Positions 26,701 through 42,082 of a stretch of 64,000 bases of DNA are shown piece after piece; position 1 is the first letter of the stretch, and each line of letters starts with the position of its first letter. Both the position numbers and the translations under genes were made by a program. The notes beneath the pieces are model-generated. The model searched no databases. It was not told where the DNA came from and saw only the letters and a list, made by a program, of their open reading frames with translations. Origin of the DNA: Stratiolaelaps scimitus (Eukaryota; Arthropoda; Arachnida; Mesostigmata; Laelapidae); the NCBI GenBank assembly GCA_019614645.1, contig JABWDB010000008.1:10378501-10442500 (forward strand), given 5' to 3'.

Positions 26701-29700
26701 ATTACTGTATATTATATTATCACCGAGCCTAGTTGTATTGTTCACGTGCAACGCAAACTTCCAAGCGAAGGTTCTTTCCGAGCGTGTTTTACTATGCCTG
26801 AAATTGCCGTCGACGGTCAATGGTCACTAACTGTTGCAGAGGCACGTGATAAGCCCTGCTTAAGCCCTCCTGTAAAGGAAAATATCCAGCAGGCAACATT
26901 ATCGAAGCCAAGTTCTTGAGAAACACCGATGTCGTATATGAGAAGGTCTGCACATCGTGGAGGCATGTTGGACCCATACAAAAGTGGAGACTGCTCTCTG
27001 CAGCCTTCGCCGAACCGCTTACATGGACACATACGCACAATATGACAAGCCGCGCAACGCGCCAACCGTAAAACAGACTGCGCACATTTGCGCAGGTAAC
27101 ACACACAGAACTGTGTGTACGATCTAGCAATCGCCTCACGGATTAGTGGTTACGAACACCAGCTACCACTCATCGTGCAGTTAGTGGCTTGCGACGCAGT
27201 AGCCTCACACTCGCGCACATTGGTGTAGGACCCCGATGGGATATCGTGTCAAACGGATGGACAGCTGCGCGTATCCCGACCTAACAGTAATTGCAGAATT
27301 TAGACACCTCCGAACTCGGAAACGTGAGGGAAGGCCCGACCGGATAAGCCTGATCAGACAGACCTGACTTCGGGAGCAGGAGGATGCGGCGCGTAAAACA
27401 ATTATTTTGTATTGTCGAAAAACAGATATGCGATATATATATATATCATCACTAATCTACTCAATTATTTCATACTATATAATGGTAGAGTATATATATG
27501 TACGTTTGAATGAAGACGCATTTGAGGGGTCGTAATGGTAACTGTTACTTAGTTAATTCGTCTGCCCACAATCTGACATCGCGCCACGTTTCCTGCACAT
27601 CATTGTGAGTTTTTCCGTCTTTTTTCATAATATATAATCCGAGAGGGAGATTCTCGTCGCATGCGTGGATGGGCTTGCTCCGTTATAAGGTGGCCAGTTT
27701 TGGACAGGTCGTGTCATTTCAGCATTTTTCTTCGAGGCCCCATCCGCTTCCGTGGCTAACGTCTACTACAAGTACTACATTGCCCACGTGTAAGTCGCCT
27801 ACCTGTACCCGGTACGGCCTGCTCCAAGCAGCACCGATTCATAAACCCCCGGATCGCTCATAGATGCCGCAGAAACTTGCGCCCCATTATCTCCATCAAC
27901 TCACGCCAATATGTGTTATTGTACATTCACAATGACATTCTCCTGTGACAGCGAGCCAACAGCCAATATAATGATGGTGATGACCACTATTATATTTACA
28001 CCACAATTTCCTGCTGACGACCAGAGGCTCATCAACATCCCTGCACGATTGCGGTACCGGGCATCCATACACAAGCGTCAACAACGTCGGGCACGGGGCG
28101 ACTTCGCGCGGAGAAACGGAAACCCGCCTTCCATCTTCGCATTGATTCACAGACTGACTGATCGAGACAGAGAGATAGGGTGGAAGAGGGAGATACAGTC
28201 CATGGTGGGATTTACACTTGCCGAACATGCTCGCCCGTACACACAAACGATTAGCATGGGGCTGGCGCCCCTCGCCACCGATTCCCAATCGAACTGATGG
28301 CCACACAGACGGATGGATGGCGCTCAGACCGGGGCGGGGGGGGGGGGGGGGCGGCGGCGGGGGTGTTGATGACGATGAAGTGGGTTCATGCCCTCATACC
28401 CCCTTAAGCTCATCGTTTGCGCATTACATAACGACGCCCAGTCGTCCTTGCCAGTTAGCAGCAGGAAGAGCGTCAAGTCTGTGCATGGCAGAGAGACGGT
28501 GAGAGAAGGAGACAACCTCGTTGAACTCAAATACATGGAATTGTGAAGTATTTGCAATTCAGTGACCCGTCTTACGAGTCAATGCCGAAAGCAAGGTTCC
28601 GTGAACGTTAAATGTTGGCCAAAAGTCAACCCGACATCGTTTGGTCTAGTCGTTGTGACGCAACGCCGAAAGCAGCTGCACCGTGAACGTTAAACGTTGA
28701 CTGAGAATCTGCCCGGAAAAAAATTTACCGAGTACTAGTAGTTGTGGCGGTACTCGGACAGAAGCAGAGCACTACAAGCGTTCGCGGACAGAAACATTGG
28801 CTGGACTACGATGTGCATACAAATAGTTAGCAGGATAGCAGATGCCAACAGAACGATAGCAATCTCGTCCCGCCGCTTGTGGTCGCTCCCACTGTGGCCG
28901 CGTTGGTCATCCCTGTCGACTCTGCTACGTCCGGAGTTGCCTGCGTTACCGGAGCGGTGGCAACGATTTTCCCGTAAATGCGAGGCGGGCAGCGACCGGA
29001 GCGAACCGAAGCAGCAGCAGAAACAACAACAAGGCAGGCGGCAAATTGTCACTGCGCGATGTACAACCGAACATTGTCAATAGAGAAAGCTGTTGTCTGT
29101 CCGTCGCAGGGAATTGCGTTCGGGACGATAAAGATAACAACAGTAGGAGGGTCCCTGTGATGGCGGCTCAGGCCGCGGCAACATCCCGGCCATACCCTAG
29201 GGACATAGCGTCGACGGAGAATAGGTAGACCTGTAGTCGGATATGTCCCAGGTCGCAAATCCAAATCCTGTCGTTGCGTAAGGGTTGTGTGGGTTTTTCC
29301 ACGCGCCATCTCTCCGACGGATGCCATAATACGACTAAGCACCGACAAACGCCTAATGGAATAAGGGCTATGGATCAGCCGCAAACGAAAGTTCTAAGTT
29401 GGACTCAACGCGCGGCAAGAAATTAAAGGAAAATGCTATTCGCAGGCAGTATGCCGATTGAGATAATCGAAGTGTGAACACTTAATTATCATGATAATAA
29501 AAATAATAATAATAATAGTAACAACAGATCGATTATCTCAAATTGTACAAGCAATCGATGATACTTATTCATGTATATCATCTAAAGCGCCAACCTGCCC
29601 AATTTATGACGGATCCCGAATCTCAATTTATTTTTAGTTAATCTCGCTCTCTCTCTCTCTCTTTCTGCTATATCCGATGCGTACGACGCAGGCTCCGGCT

Positions 29701-31882
29701 TCAAGGGGTCTTCGGGTCGAGTCCCGCCCGTTTGACTACTTCCACTAGGGAGATCCACTCGAGTGGAGACAACTCTTTCCAAAGGAAATTTGCAACAGAC
29801 GCTTGAGTTACCCGAGCGTTTTGTCATGGCGACATGGTCACGAATCATGTTTCATGTTAAAAGGCAAGCTCTTGCATTTCGTCATTGAAAATGAAGCAGG
29901 TGCGAGGAAAGATAAAAGCAATGTCTAAGTCACTTTCAAAAATAACAAAAAAAAATTCGGGCGGTTGAGCACCTATTAACAGTGGACAGTTGAATAAAAC
30001 CAATTATTTTTGTCTCGTGTATATGAATCGATACCGAATAGTTACCGGGGCTGTGTTTATTAGGAAAGTCCGTTTATTATTGGCAGGTAAAACCACCAAT
30101 AAAGCAGCAATGAAAATATCACAAATAAAAGCAATACGGTGGACGCCAAATGTTGGCGGAAAGTCAGCTCGAAAACATCAGATGAAACCACCAGATCGGT
30201 CAACTGTACACATTTTTTTTTGGAATACTGTTTAATAGGCATTTTTAGATAATTGATTTAATTCGAAAAGTGGGCGAATTATAGAAAGGGACAAAAGATG
30301 AAAGTGTCTATTTACAATAGTCAGGTCATGATGATATCTTTCTACCCAGCCGAAGATTGAGTTCACAACCACAACAGGACGAGGCTACGAAACCAGAACA
30401 ATCTTCCCCTTGAAACAATGTTTAGGTTCGCATGTAAATCTAACAGAAGAAAATGGGCCGAGTTAGTAAACAAATCGATTATAATTTAACGTCGTTCAAT
30501 GGTATCACTGCGGAACGTATGCTGTTTGATGAACGGGCTAAGAAAGAAAGCCATCATTTTCGATGGGCCACGCAGGGGATATATATATATAATATGGCGG
30601 TGCGGAAATGCGTAGTTTATTGCGCAGCCGACAAAAAGAGGGTGAAGAAGGATCGTACGCACGATTAGATCTTGGCCAAGTTCATTGTTGTTATTGAGCA
30701 ATTCCTCTCAAGGCGTCACCATTTCTCGTGTGTCTGTGGTATGCCAACGACCTTGGGCCTTAGCCGAGCGTAGGGGTCTCCCACAAATTTTTAGTTCTAG
30801 ATTTTCCCACTTGCTAGCACTGGACAGAGATGGAACTGCTCTCAGGATCATCAAAGTTCAAGGACGGCAACGCTGCGACGCTAACGCACACAGAGACGTC
30901 GTCCGGCACAAAATGACCGATGTAGTTATCTTCACATCTATGACACGTAAAGCTTGACTATCCTGAGGATCTCTTGGGTAATTATACTTAGTGGGTACAT
31001 CGTTCGAAATCATTCTAACACCTAGAAAGGCCGTTGCCGAGCGGCATTTAAGGTAACGATACAGCACCGTCTCAAACGGTTGCAGAATATTATGCTTCGC
31101 AAGCAAATAGACACTCAAATGCAGATGAACGTAGTAAATACGTGTTGCAATCCCATTTTTCAAACATGCACGGACGGCTATCCAGGTCGATCACGACCAC
31201 CACCTACGGACCAGAAGCGTTACTTAATGATTTTCTTACCATCATGCATACATAGATAATTATACTGACTGAGGCGCAATGTCACCACAAATATGTGTTG
31301 TTTTCACATGATTATCGATGACGTTCATTTGCCCTCTACAGGGCAACTCTACAGGGTGGGCATGCGTCGCGAAATGAAAAAAAGTGGGGTGGTTCACTGG
31401 CAACCCCGGTTTTAATTGGGGGATTTAATAGATGATTGTGAACCATAACAAAAATAATGCACGGAGAGTACGACACCCGCAGAGAGAAAGAGAGATGGCA
31501 TCTACCCAGGAAAAAGGCATGTGTCAGAGGTACGTGTACAAATATATTGAATATATGTTATATTGTACAAATACTGGACGACCAAACTACCAAGAGACAA
31601 CAACAGCAGCAACAACCTAGCAGCGCTACTTTCTGATACCTAATCAAAATCCGACTACACATTAAATTATTATTCGTGTGTTCCAACTCGAAGAACTGAG
31701 CTGACCGTGGGCATCGCGAGTTGTGGTCACTGACTTGTGGGTATGACAAACTGCGTTGGCGTGAGCCATTCACCCGACACCGAATTGCTAATTTGTTACT
31801 GGGCGTTTTTGCTCCTAGTTGTTCAGAAAAACACTTCAACTCGTTACGAGGAGTATTAGTATCCATAGGCTACCAGCAAAAA

Positions 31883-31913
<31 letters not shown>

Positions 31914-34900
31914 GGTGTCATAAGAAGATTATTCGAGTATTTTTGCAGCACAAGCATCTTCCTCGAGCACGTATCGTAATGAGTTATTATAGTGGCTTTA
32001 GTGGTCATCGTTCCGCATAGGTGAAAGGTTAAATGGAAGGGAAAAGCAGCTCCATTTCATCCCTTGCGTTCAAATCATGCGTTTAGCCGCTGGGATCCTT
32101 AATTCGTTTGAACGAACGAGCCAGCCTGGCAGCCATGTGGACGTGACGAATCGTCTGAGCGGCTCCCTCCGTGGTCCTCGATTACAGCGAACATGGACAA
32201 GTCATCGTGTTTAAGCGGTTTGCGCAAGTAACTATGAGGCATCATCCTGTGTCTTGGCAGAACCAGTCCTACGCCAACTGCGTCCGATCGTGACTCTATT
32301 ACCGAACCCCGTAAATCGTAACAGATAAAAAAAAAAATATATATATATATACACATATAAACAATATGTTACGTGTAATAACGAAAATGCAATGACGGTC
32401 ACTTCTATTCGTGTTTTTTTTATAGGATTCATACACGACACCGGATCGTATTCGGGCAGAGCCAGATCTCTGAAACCCGATAGGAACTCCACATTGAAAT
32501 GTGAAGTCCGCGTTTTAGTAACCGCCGCTGCCGCAGCCGCAGCAGAAAAAAAACAGATATTCGAAATTAACTTAAAAATAATCTGATAAAACAGATCTCA
32601 GAATGAATTCCGCTAGCCAGCGGCATAGTCTTCAGCAGCCATAGGAACATCACTCGGTGAGTTACAGCAAATCTACCGATTGGCCCAAGTGGATTGATCT
32701 GCTCAAGTGGTTTTGAACGGCGGCTACTGCTAGTACAACTATGTGTTACTGCTGTTTCGCTCTTGAAGGACATTAATGCATTTTATCATGTTTGATTGAT
32801 TTTCAATCGAAGCGGAAATCATGAGCATCGAAAGGTGGTGGGCGAGCTTGATTGAGCTGTTCCTTGTTTTTGGCGTTTGCAGCTGTTGGTCTCCAGTGGT
32901 TCGTCTATCAGACGCGTATCTCTGTACGCATTCGTAATATGGCATCGCGGCGAGAAATGCCGAGAGGAAATAATACCCGCGCGCCCCCGAGGCCGCAGCA
33001 CGACTGCTTTTGCTGTACTCGGCTGATATAGCAGTCGGTGACGATTGACTCGTCCGGTCTCTCGCTCTGCCTTGAGCGTTTCACCTAAATGAGTTAGCCA
33101 ATGCTATCGCACCTATGTGTTTCTGTGCTCCTCGCAAGGACTTGCATATTAGCACAATGCTATGTTTTCAGTGAAGCTATTCTACACCGCAGCGCTCTCC
33201 AGGCGTTTAGAAAATTGGAAAGAAGAGAGAGATCGAGAGAGAGAGAGAGAGAGAGAGAGATAAGAAGACTGCAAGTATAGGAACCTAATCAGAAGGCCGC
33301 GATGGGTACAAGGATTCGCGAAGCTGCGCCCGAAGCAACGAAGTGACTGCTAACGTGCCTAATCATATGATGCTACATATCATACGATAAGTGGCTGCAT
33401 GAGCACCGCGATAAGGGATGAACTGTTCCTTTTTTAGCGTGTTCTGTTTTTCGAGAATTTCAACGTTCAGCGCTGTTTTCAGCACATAGCGACGAAACGA
33501 GATCAGCAACGCGATGTGCAAGAATAATTCGCGATGTAAGAGATCGTATAAGGCATTTTCATGTATATGCACGTGTGGAAAGGTTTCACGAAAAGCCGAG
33601 AGTTCCGCTATGGAGATGCTGCCGCTACGTTGTTGTTGTTGTTGGTCGTTGTTGTCAAATCGTAATCTTGGAACACACGTCGAATGCCTGACCGCGAATA
33701 GCCGTGCTGCTGCTGGTCGCGTCGGAATTCTAAGAGTGATTCTAAGGGACAAAACGAAGATAAGAACGACTCTCCTGCCTCGGTGAAATACTCGAGATGA
33801 TTTCCAGGGAGACTTATCGAGATAAAGGAAGTGCACTCCAATGTTGGACTCACGAGGCTCCGACGAGTCGCTATCCGCATATTGCCGAGACCGCAGCAGG
33901 AATCGCATCAACGATTGAACTGGCAGTTTTACAAGCGGAGCACCATTTTGATGCGAATGTGTCGATGTTTTTACCACGCGCGCCTCTCGGCAAATATGCC
34001 ATGCTACATATACCTGAATATAGTCTCCGATAGAATCTCATTCTCTCTCTGTGATCACAATACTGATATATAGGATATCGGGTTTACGCATGCCAAATGC
34101 CCATATATGAAATACGTGATAAACAAAACGTTCGAACCCACCCCACTAATCTGCAATATGCCTCCTTTAAGAAATAGCATGTCATTACCGGCAGAAGCAA
34201 GCGGATCCGCTTATGTTGGGTAAAATATGACGAAACGAACAGGTTACGATCAACGTAACGGCATTGCCTCCATAGTGTTATGGTAGGAGTAGATGTCCCA
34301 TTCACGAATCGAGTCTTTGGTGAAGCTGGCGGCACTCGTACACTGAATCAATATAGGCCGGATTGTTACCGTGTATACAAACGTCCTAGGGGACACAAAG
34401 AGTCGGGCATGTCGGCATGTTCAGATGCCAGGCCGTTATTGCCTAACCAAGATGAATCCACGAAAGAATAACAGTGTGATCTATGCAGGCTTGTGACCCG
34501 TTCGAGGGTGGGACACCGTTCGACTCCAGCTAACAGAGGTCGCAATATTCCATTCTCGTTTTCATCTCGTTCCACACAACGACGTGTCTTACATGGAACA
34601 ATCGGCAATGTCTTCTCAATCTACATGCATGGGGACGCCTTCTCCTTAGGAGTTCGTCAGGTGGCAAAACTGTTAGATCATGTAGAGGTGTACGCCTAAA
34701 ACGACAGCTAGACCCTTTTGACGATGGTGGTGTTGTGAGCATAACGCGTTCATATCGACGAGAGCGATAGAAGACATAGCGTATGTCCTCTATTTCGATC
34801 CGCATCAGAGGACATGGCGAGATCTTTCATGGGAACCTGCAAGGGGATTCCCGTTCACGGTTTGTAGCCGATCAGCAACAATAACAGGCCTGTTATGTGA

Positions 34901-36215
34901 CGTTTTTAGTTCCTCTGCTGAATGAAGTCGAAGAGCCCCAAGAAGCTAAACTTTTGCAAATCTAGAATGGCGTAAACCAACAACCAAAACAAGAGATACG
35001 GTGCAACAATGGCAAAGCGTCATTCCGGGGATGATGTCGTCGAGTGATAGCCACAAGCGACACCGACGATGTCGACAAGTCAGGTTTAAGGTGCACCCCT
35101 TTGGTTTGACATGATACCAGGATTAGATCTGTTCGTCTCAAGCCACAACGGTCATCGTCAGCAGCCGGGCAGGTAGTATCGCCATAGACGATGGCAACAC
35201 AGGTGGTGGGCGTCGTGAGAGACGATGACTTGACTCCGTCTGTCTCGTATCAAATGACAGAGATGGTCCTGTACGTTTGCTTTTGCCTATGGTTGGAATT
35301 GCAGCAACGCGCAACCATAGCAAATGCCGGTCCATCTGCAATAATGGACTGCACCTGCAGTAGCGAGAGCAAACAGACTAGTGGCAGTGGGAGCCACTGG
35401 AGCGGAGCAATACCATATATATATATATATATACATATAGAGGGGGGGGATAATCTGCCTATATTTTCCGGTCGGCAATGCTCGTCCGACTACTGAGCAG
35501 ATTCATATAATAATAATTATTATTATTATAATAATAGGTCAGCGAAAAGTGCCGCGTCTGCCCTTGAATATCGGCGGCTCACGCTGCTACCAGTGGTATC
35601 AGCCGCGGCGGTTACAATGCAGCACGACCTGTGCAGTAACGGCCACGAACACAAGACAGACCCAACTTCTGTGAAAGGTCCCCCGCTTCACAAGTGCTCC
35701 TCGAAGCAGCCGCCAGCATCGCGACGCACGTGAATGCTAAATTTACATCGATGGGACCGTCTGCCATTTGAAGCTTTATTCCTCGGCCGCTCCTCGCTTG
35801 ATGGGTTCTTCATTTGTCGTTGTGCATGAGCAAAAAGTATTGACCGGCTTACGTGAAGAAAATTGATTGGAGTCTCTTTGAAAACAAGCAATCACATGGG
35901 GTCCAGTGCAGTGGAACTTTTGCGTTACTGTAGAAGACTATAGGAACAACTGCATTCAACCGCACATACTCACACATGCTGTTGAGATTCGATCAAAGAA
36001 AAAAGCAGAAAATTCCACCACCGGTAGAAAGTGGCAACGTATGCGATGAGAACTGATGCTGATGGAACTACGTGCTGCGAAATTACAAAGTTGATTGTGA
36101 ACGAGTAGATACATCAACAATCCCCCCTCAATGGCTGCCTAAATATCATCGGTAAATCGCGATTATACTACCCCTTCTTGTTGCCTATACGTGCGTATAA
36201 CACAAGCAAATGAGA

Positions 36216-36271
<56 letters not shown>

Positions 36272-39200
36272 CCTGATTTGCCTGTGTTATACGATATCTA
36301 CATATATAAGTGTATATATGTATATATATCGGAAGTACCCGCTGTTATTGGCGATAAAAACGTCATACCGAGTCACACGCGGGCACGTCGACGAGCTAAA
36401 TATCAGTTATACTATCCGTCTATAGTAATGTCTGTATACATGACATTCACGCCACCTGAGCGAATCCCATTGAATCGTACGATCGTACGAGGTAAATCAG
36501 AATTTAACACCACCGCCACCACCACCACCACCAATGTCAGATGTGATCCAATGTTTATTCGGTAATTTGGCGCTATGTTTGGTTATGGTTGCTATTCAAT
36601 GCGTGATATGTGCGCACCGCGGTGCGACGCACAGTAAACATAGCCGGGCTACCAGTGCAGGATAGGCAGCAACGATTCTATCTTTATTACTATGATTATT
36701 ATTACGTTGAATAGCTGGCGTATCGTGACGGCTGGACTGGCCACCTTTCGTATATGGAGCACTGATCATTTATATGAAAAGCGCACATGGTATAGCGAAA
36801 ATCACACAGGGAACAAGCCCGCCTCCATAACGTACAAGAATAATCTCCTTATTTTGACGCGTTATAAAACTTGTCGTTTATTTCTTCGTGTTATGCTAAT
36901 TTGGTCCCGCCATCATTCAAGTAAATGGTAGTCCAACAATAAGCGATTACAACGCTGCTTGCTACCTACAGCTTTCATCTAATTAGCGCAATGGTTGTGT
37001 TTTTTTTTGCAAGACCCACAACATCGCAACATCGATGCCCCGCACACCTATGCCAGTGCCAACATGAGATATTTTCGTCACATAACGTATGAATACGTAC
37101 GGCTGCTTCTGCTGACGCGGCGTCGGCAGCGCCAGCAGTAGCAGCACCATCACAACCACGGCACTGGGGCATACGGCGATTGTATCCGACCACAGAATTT
37201 CGGTTCTCTTGCCATTTGTATCAGTTTCGTTCGCTGTGTCAGTCGAATCTCTTTCACTGCCGGCTCACTCCGTCAGCCTAAGTCTCACTTTCAATTCGAC
37301 CCGAAACGATGTCCGCCGCGGTGGTCCCAATCACGCAACAGGCAGTAGCCAGCAACAGCCAGCGGTCGGCAAATCGCGAACAGAAACAGCGGCGTCAGAA
37401 GGCAGCACACCTCAAGTCTCTCCTATATGCCACTTACCACCACCATTACCAGCATCATCATCATCATCGTGATCGTTGGCTCATACAGACGTAGACAACA
37501 CACAAACAGTTGGCAAAATCTGGCCGGCCGCGACTGATATCAGCAGGCAGTGGTGGTATTGGCAATTCTCTGCTACGATCGCGGATCGTTTGGATGCTTT
37601 ACTGCTCGATGCGACCACAACAAACAGCATTGGCAGGCGGCAGCAGCAGTAGAGCCGCGTCGCATCCACATTGACTCAGTCTCTATGGAAAGGGCTCTGT
37701 ATCGTACAGAAACTGGCAGTGACCGACCGCTCCGTCAGCGTGTTATTGATATTCACATATTGTCTGTCTCTCTCTCTCGCTCTCTCTCTCACTACTAAGC
37801 TGCCACCACCTCGCGCGAGTCAGTAGGGCATTATTCTAATTGTATCATGTACAGGGCGTTGTTCTGTGCGATGTGGCACCATCGTGCATACACAAACACG
37901 CCAGCTAGCTTTTAATGAGAACCACAAATGCGGACGGATACAGACGGACACACTGGTAGACCAACGCGGACAACAAATAGGCGGACACAGCGGAAGCGAA
38001 AACAGCCGCATGGGTCTGCACACTCAATTCTACAATTTGTTCATAGTCTACTTAAATTCGTTCGGCCACAAACAGACGACGTAACGTCAGCTGTAAGTAA
38101 CACCGAACAACGACACGTGTATGTACTCTATTCAGATCTTCTGCTCCGATGGAGACGAAATATACGCCATAGGGCAGAGAGAAATAGAGAGACTCGGTAC
38201 ACGATAACAGCAGGAGTAGCACCAACCACTACTGCAACATAATAACTAGGCAATCGCCAAAATCATCGTGGATACAATGACTGTCCAGTGTCTGCTTATG
38301 TCGCTGTTACGACTGATGGCGCTCCTGGCTAACAAGCCACAAGCAGCAACAGCCGCAGCGTCATACACACACAACCTCCCTTACAGATAATGGTTTGTGT
38401 CGTACACATGTGTGTGTGTGTGTATGTATATGATAATGCATCCATATGCTAGCCATGCTGCGGAGCCTGTGGCCCTGGCATGGCCTGTTCTGGCCTATCC
38501 TGCGCAGTCCATCAGGAAAACGACGCCAGACCAAATCGTAGGTAGACCGAGAGTCGGGTGGTGGGTCGGCACAGGACAATATTCGAACGAACAGTTGCAT
38601 ATATTGATATTCCTTTGAATCCCTTTGACACCGGCGAAAGGGGACGATCATCGGACAATAAACATAAGGCACGGGACGGGGGAGGGTAAAGCGCGCGCTA
38701 AGGAAAGAAAACAAGAAAATGTTGATTAGCAAACAAGCCAGCTAATGAACGGCTGGAACAGGCAAGTCGGAAACCCCAGCTAACACACAGCGCGCGCGCT
38801 CGAGAAACAGAGAGAGAGAGAGACTCGAATGCAGCGGCGGATAGAGCACTGGGGCCAATAGTTCTGAGAATTCGATGCAAGAGGACGGACTGTCTGCCTC
38901 GTTGTGAGTATTAAACGTCGATCGCTGTGTGAAAGCTAATGCATAGTGATGTGGTGGCCGGCGCGTACATCGTTTTCCCGACCGAACAAGACGGCCGGAA
39001 TGACCCAACACAAGCTGGCCCGTTCCATTGGTTCGGGCTCGAATGGCGAATATTCGTGGTAACTAAAGGAGCTAATCATCGTCAACGCCACCTACCTAAG
39101 CACATACGCCAACGAATACAATTAAATTTCGTTTCCCGACGAGCCAGGAAAGGTAGAACGAAAATAGAGGGTAAAATCGATTCTTATCCGATTCATTTGA

Positions 39201-40489
39201 TGTCCATATATATATATATATATATATGTGCTGTAGACTCATGTAGCGTATATGATGACGATAATATTTACACAGTGCTCGGGAAAACCCCGACGAATTC
39301 GAATGGATAGTCATTCGAATCACCGTTGGTCAGCCACAGCCGCCCCTCAAAACACAGCAGCGCTTGGCGGCAACAGCCGAACGTATAAAACAATCTACAC
39401 ATGCAAAGATGCCGATTGTGTTCAGCCGCGAACAGCCGAGCGACGAATATTCTGAGCTAAAAATGAAATCGACTATCTGAGCACGGCAAATCAGGTAGGG
39501 CACGCTTTCTCCGGAAGTTTACGTCGCGAGCACTTTTTTTTCTCTAGTAATGGCTGTTGTAGCAGTGGTCGTAGCTGCCGTGGACCACAAAGCGAGCCAA
39601 GCGGCGGGTCAACCGCCGCGACGTTGAGCATGAGAGCGGCGGACAAACTGACCGGAATCGCCATCAGGTCGAGCACCTGACACGTGGTGGTTGTGCCGCT
39701 GCTGCTGCGGGTATAAGGTAGATAGCCGTTGGGGATGGTAACGAAAGCAAGACATGGAGCAGAAACAGCGGTGGCAATTGGCACCAGTCTCCAAGCGGTA
39801 GTGGCAATTGGGCAGCAGCAGCTCGCCAGGCTTTGTTACCCTTCTGGACGTCATCACTACAAGGTAGACACTCGCTGGTGGTCGTACCGGCGTACCGCGC
39901 TAGTAACTCGCTGGCCATGACAGTGAGCCGCGTTCACTTGTGGCTTCGGTCGCATTTCGACGGGTGGCAACCTGCGACGCCGAAGAGCATAGCACTGTCC
40001 ACATCGCTGCAGAGTACGCTGTTGCAAACGTCGATCACACAACGGTGAGCGGGCCCAACTTGCAGGGCTCGGCAGCCGCGAAATCGAGGGAGACGACGTT
40101 ACGAGACAGAGATTCAAGCGGCGACTGTTGCACTCGCTGCGATTGCCTCTGCTGCTGTTGCTGCTGCTCCACTGTCCGATAAGAAGGGCCGTGACCATGA
40201 AATGCTGCGTGGGGACGGTAGCTGCTACAGATTCGTTGTGTCGTTGTTCAGCACATGAATAATAGATCGAACATTCGATAACGATCCCTTTGCGATCGTT
40301 GCCAACACACTAACAACGTATAGAAAAAAGAACAACATATACACTCGTTATATAATAATGACAGTGATACAAAATTTACTATGATAAATAAATCGATCGA
40401 CGGAGTAGCAACTAGTTCTCTATTCGTTTGATCTCCCTTCTACGATTCGGAACATTATTTTGTATAAAGCTCTTCCCGTCTCTTGCCGC

Positions 40490-40531
<42 letters not shown>

Positions 40532-42041
40532 GTCTTTCGCGCGCGCTCTCCCTCTCTCCCACCTTTCCTTTTCTGGTCCCGTCGAGGTCTTGACAAGAAT
40601 ATTACATAGATCAAAAGAAGTTAAATCCCTTCGTCAGGTGGCCTGAACCGGGAGCGTCGCTGGAGGCAGATTTCTTCGAAAGCAAGATGGGTTTGGCGTA
40701 CATCTGTTCGGCGCCACCACTGTCCCGTGGTGAGGAGAGCACCCAGTGGAGGTCTGATCAGATCTCCAGGCGTCTCCCCAAGGTGTACTGCCCTCACTCT
40801 CGTCCGTTCGGTCGATCGTTGTATTTCAGAACGAGAAAGAAACTGCCTGTTTCTCCCGCGTGACGGAGATGATCGACTAGCAGCCAGTCTAGCGACGGGA
40901 GTTCGCTGCGCGTTTGGAGCGAAAGGTCGCTCCGAAGTGCTGCATGCCGCGCCCGGGGCCTTTGAGGCCTCCCAGGGGCCCACCGACCCCTCTGCTCTGG
41001 CATCCTCTGGGAGGCGTTCATGTGTTTACGGTATGAGTCGAGCGAAAGCGGTAGAGGGAGAGAGGAGTTGAGCCGGAGTTGATGGTAACATCTCGCTGAG
41101 ATGAACGACAATTATGAAATTGCACAATTTGCTAATTGTCCGTTGTCCGACTGTAGGGCGAAAAAGGCAATGCGCAGTATCACGTTGGCCGAACGTACCA
41201 GAGCGACAAGAGAATCAAAGATGCGTTCTTAACTTTATACAAATTCATGAGAAGCCTGGTTTCGCAGTAACGCTCATCGTCTCCCTTGATAACGAATGGG
41301 ATTATTTTTGTACTGAATACCTGGAACGCTCCAACGACCGCTTTCCGGAAAGCCAATCTTTATTGATTGATGGCACCGCTCTGATTCCAGGGATAACCGA
41401 GAAGTCGGAGAAGAAAAAGCCAAAGACAAACGGCTGATCGCGAATCTGCTTTGAGTCTCAGATATATATACACCTCGCTCTTTTGGTTCACGCCGGAAAT
41501 TCAAAGGGAGGCGCTAACCTTAGTCAGAGAGTTAGTGTGGCACAGATTTAAGAACAAAGTGACCTTACTCAAGTTGGGTGGCATCAAAAAATCGGTTGAT
41601 TGTCTAAACTCTCAATAGCGACGGTTCACGTACCTGTTCATTGCACATGACCAACTCTAAATCCACAGCGTCATTGTACGTGCCACCAAACAGTCAAGCA
41701 TTGGCTGTGCCCATGCTAGGCAGGCATACTTCGCAAGCGATCAATTTTGAACTCGATCTTGTAACTGACAGTCATAAGATCGTTCGCTTTTCCTTCGAAT
41801 TTCTGTATTTTGCAAATTCGATCATTCGTTTGCTCACAATCATAATCACGACAGTATGACAACATTTCGAGTCAGTCAAGTTCTGTACACTTAGCCTCGG
41901 GAAAAAGAGGTAATTTTTGGGTAGGAAGAGGCCGCTAGACAAGGATTGTCCGCCGTTCCCTGATTGGGCCATCCGAATGCAGCTGATTGGCTGGCTTAAT
42001 CGATAATCCTGGAAAGTCGCTCCGGACAAAGAACAAAGTAG

Positions 42042-42082
<41 letters not shown>

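Noticed and set aside
29690..29740. B-box-like GGGTCGAGTCCCGCC
   Set aside because: No cloverleaf could be drawn; upstream sequence is a CTCTCT microsatellite.
34495..34540. tRNA B-box-like sequence (CCGTTCGACTCC)
   Set aside because: No matching A box, anticodon stem or acceptor stem could be built around it.
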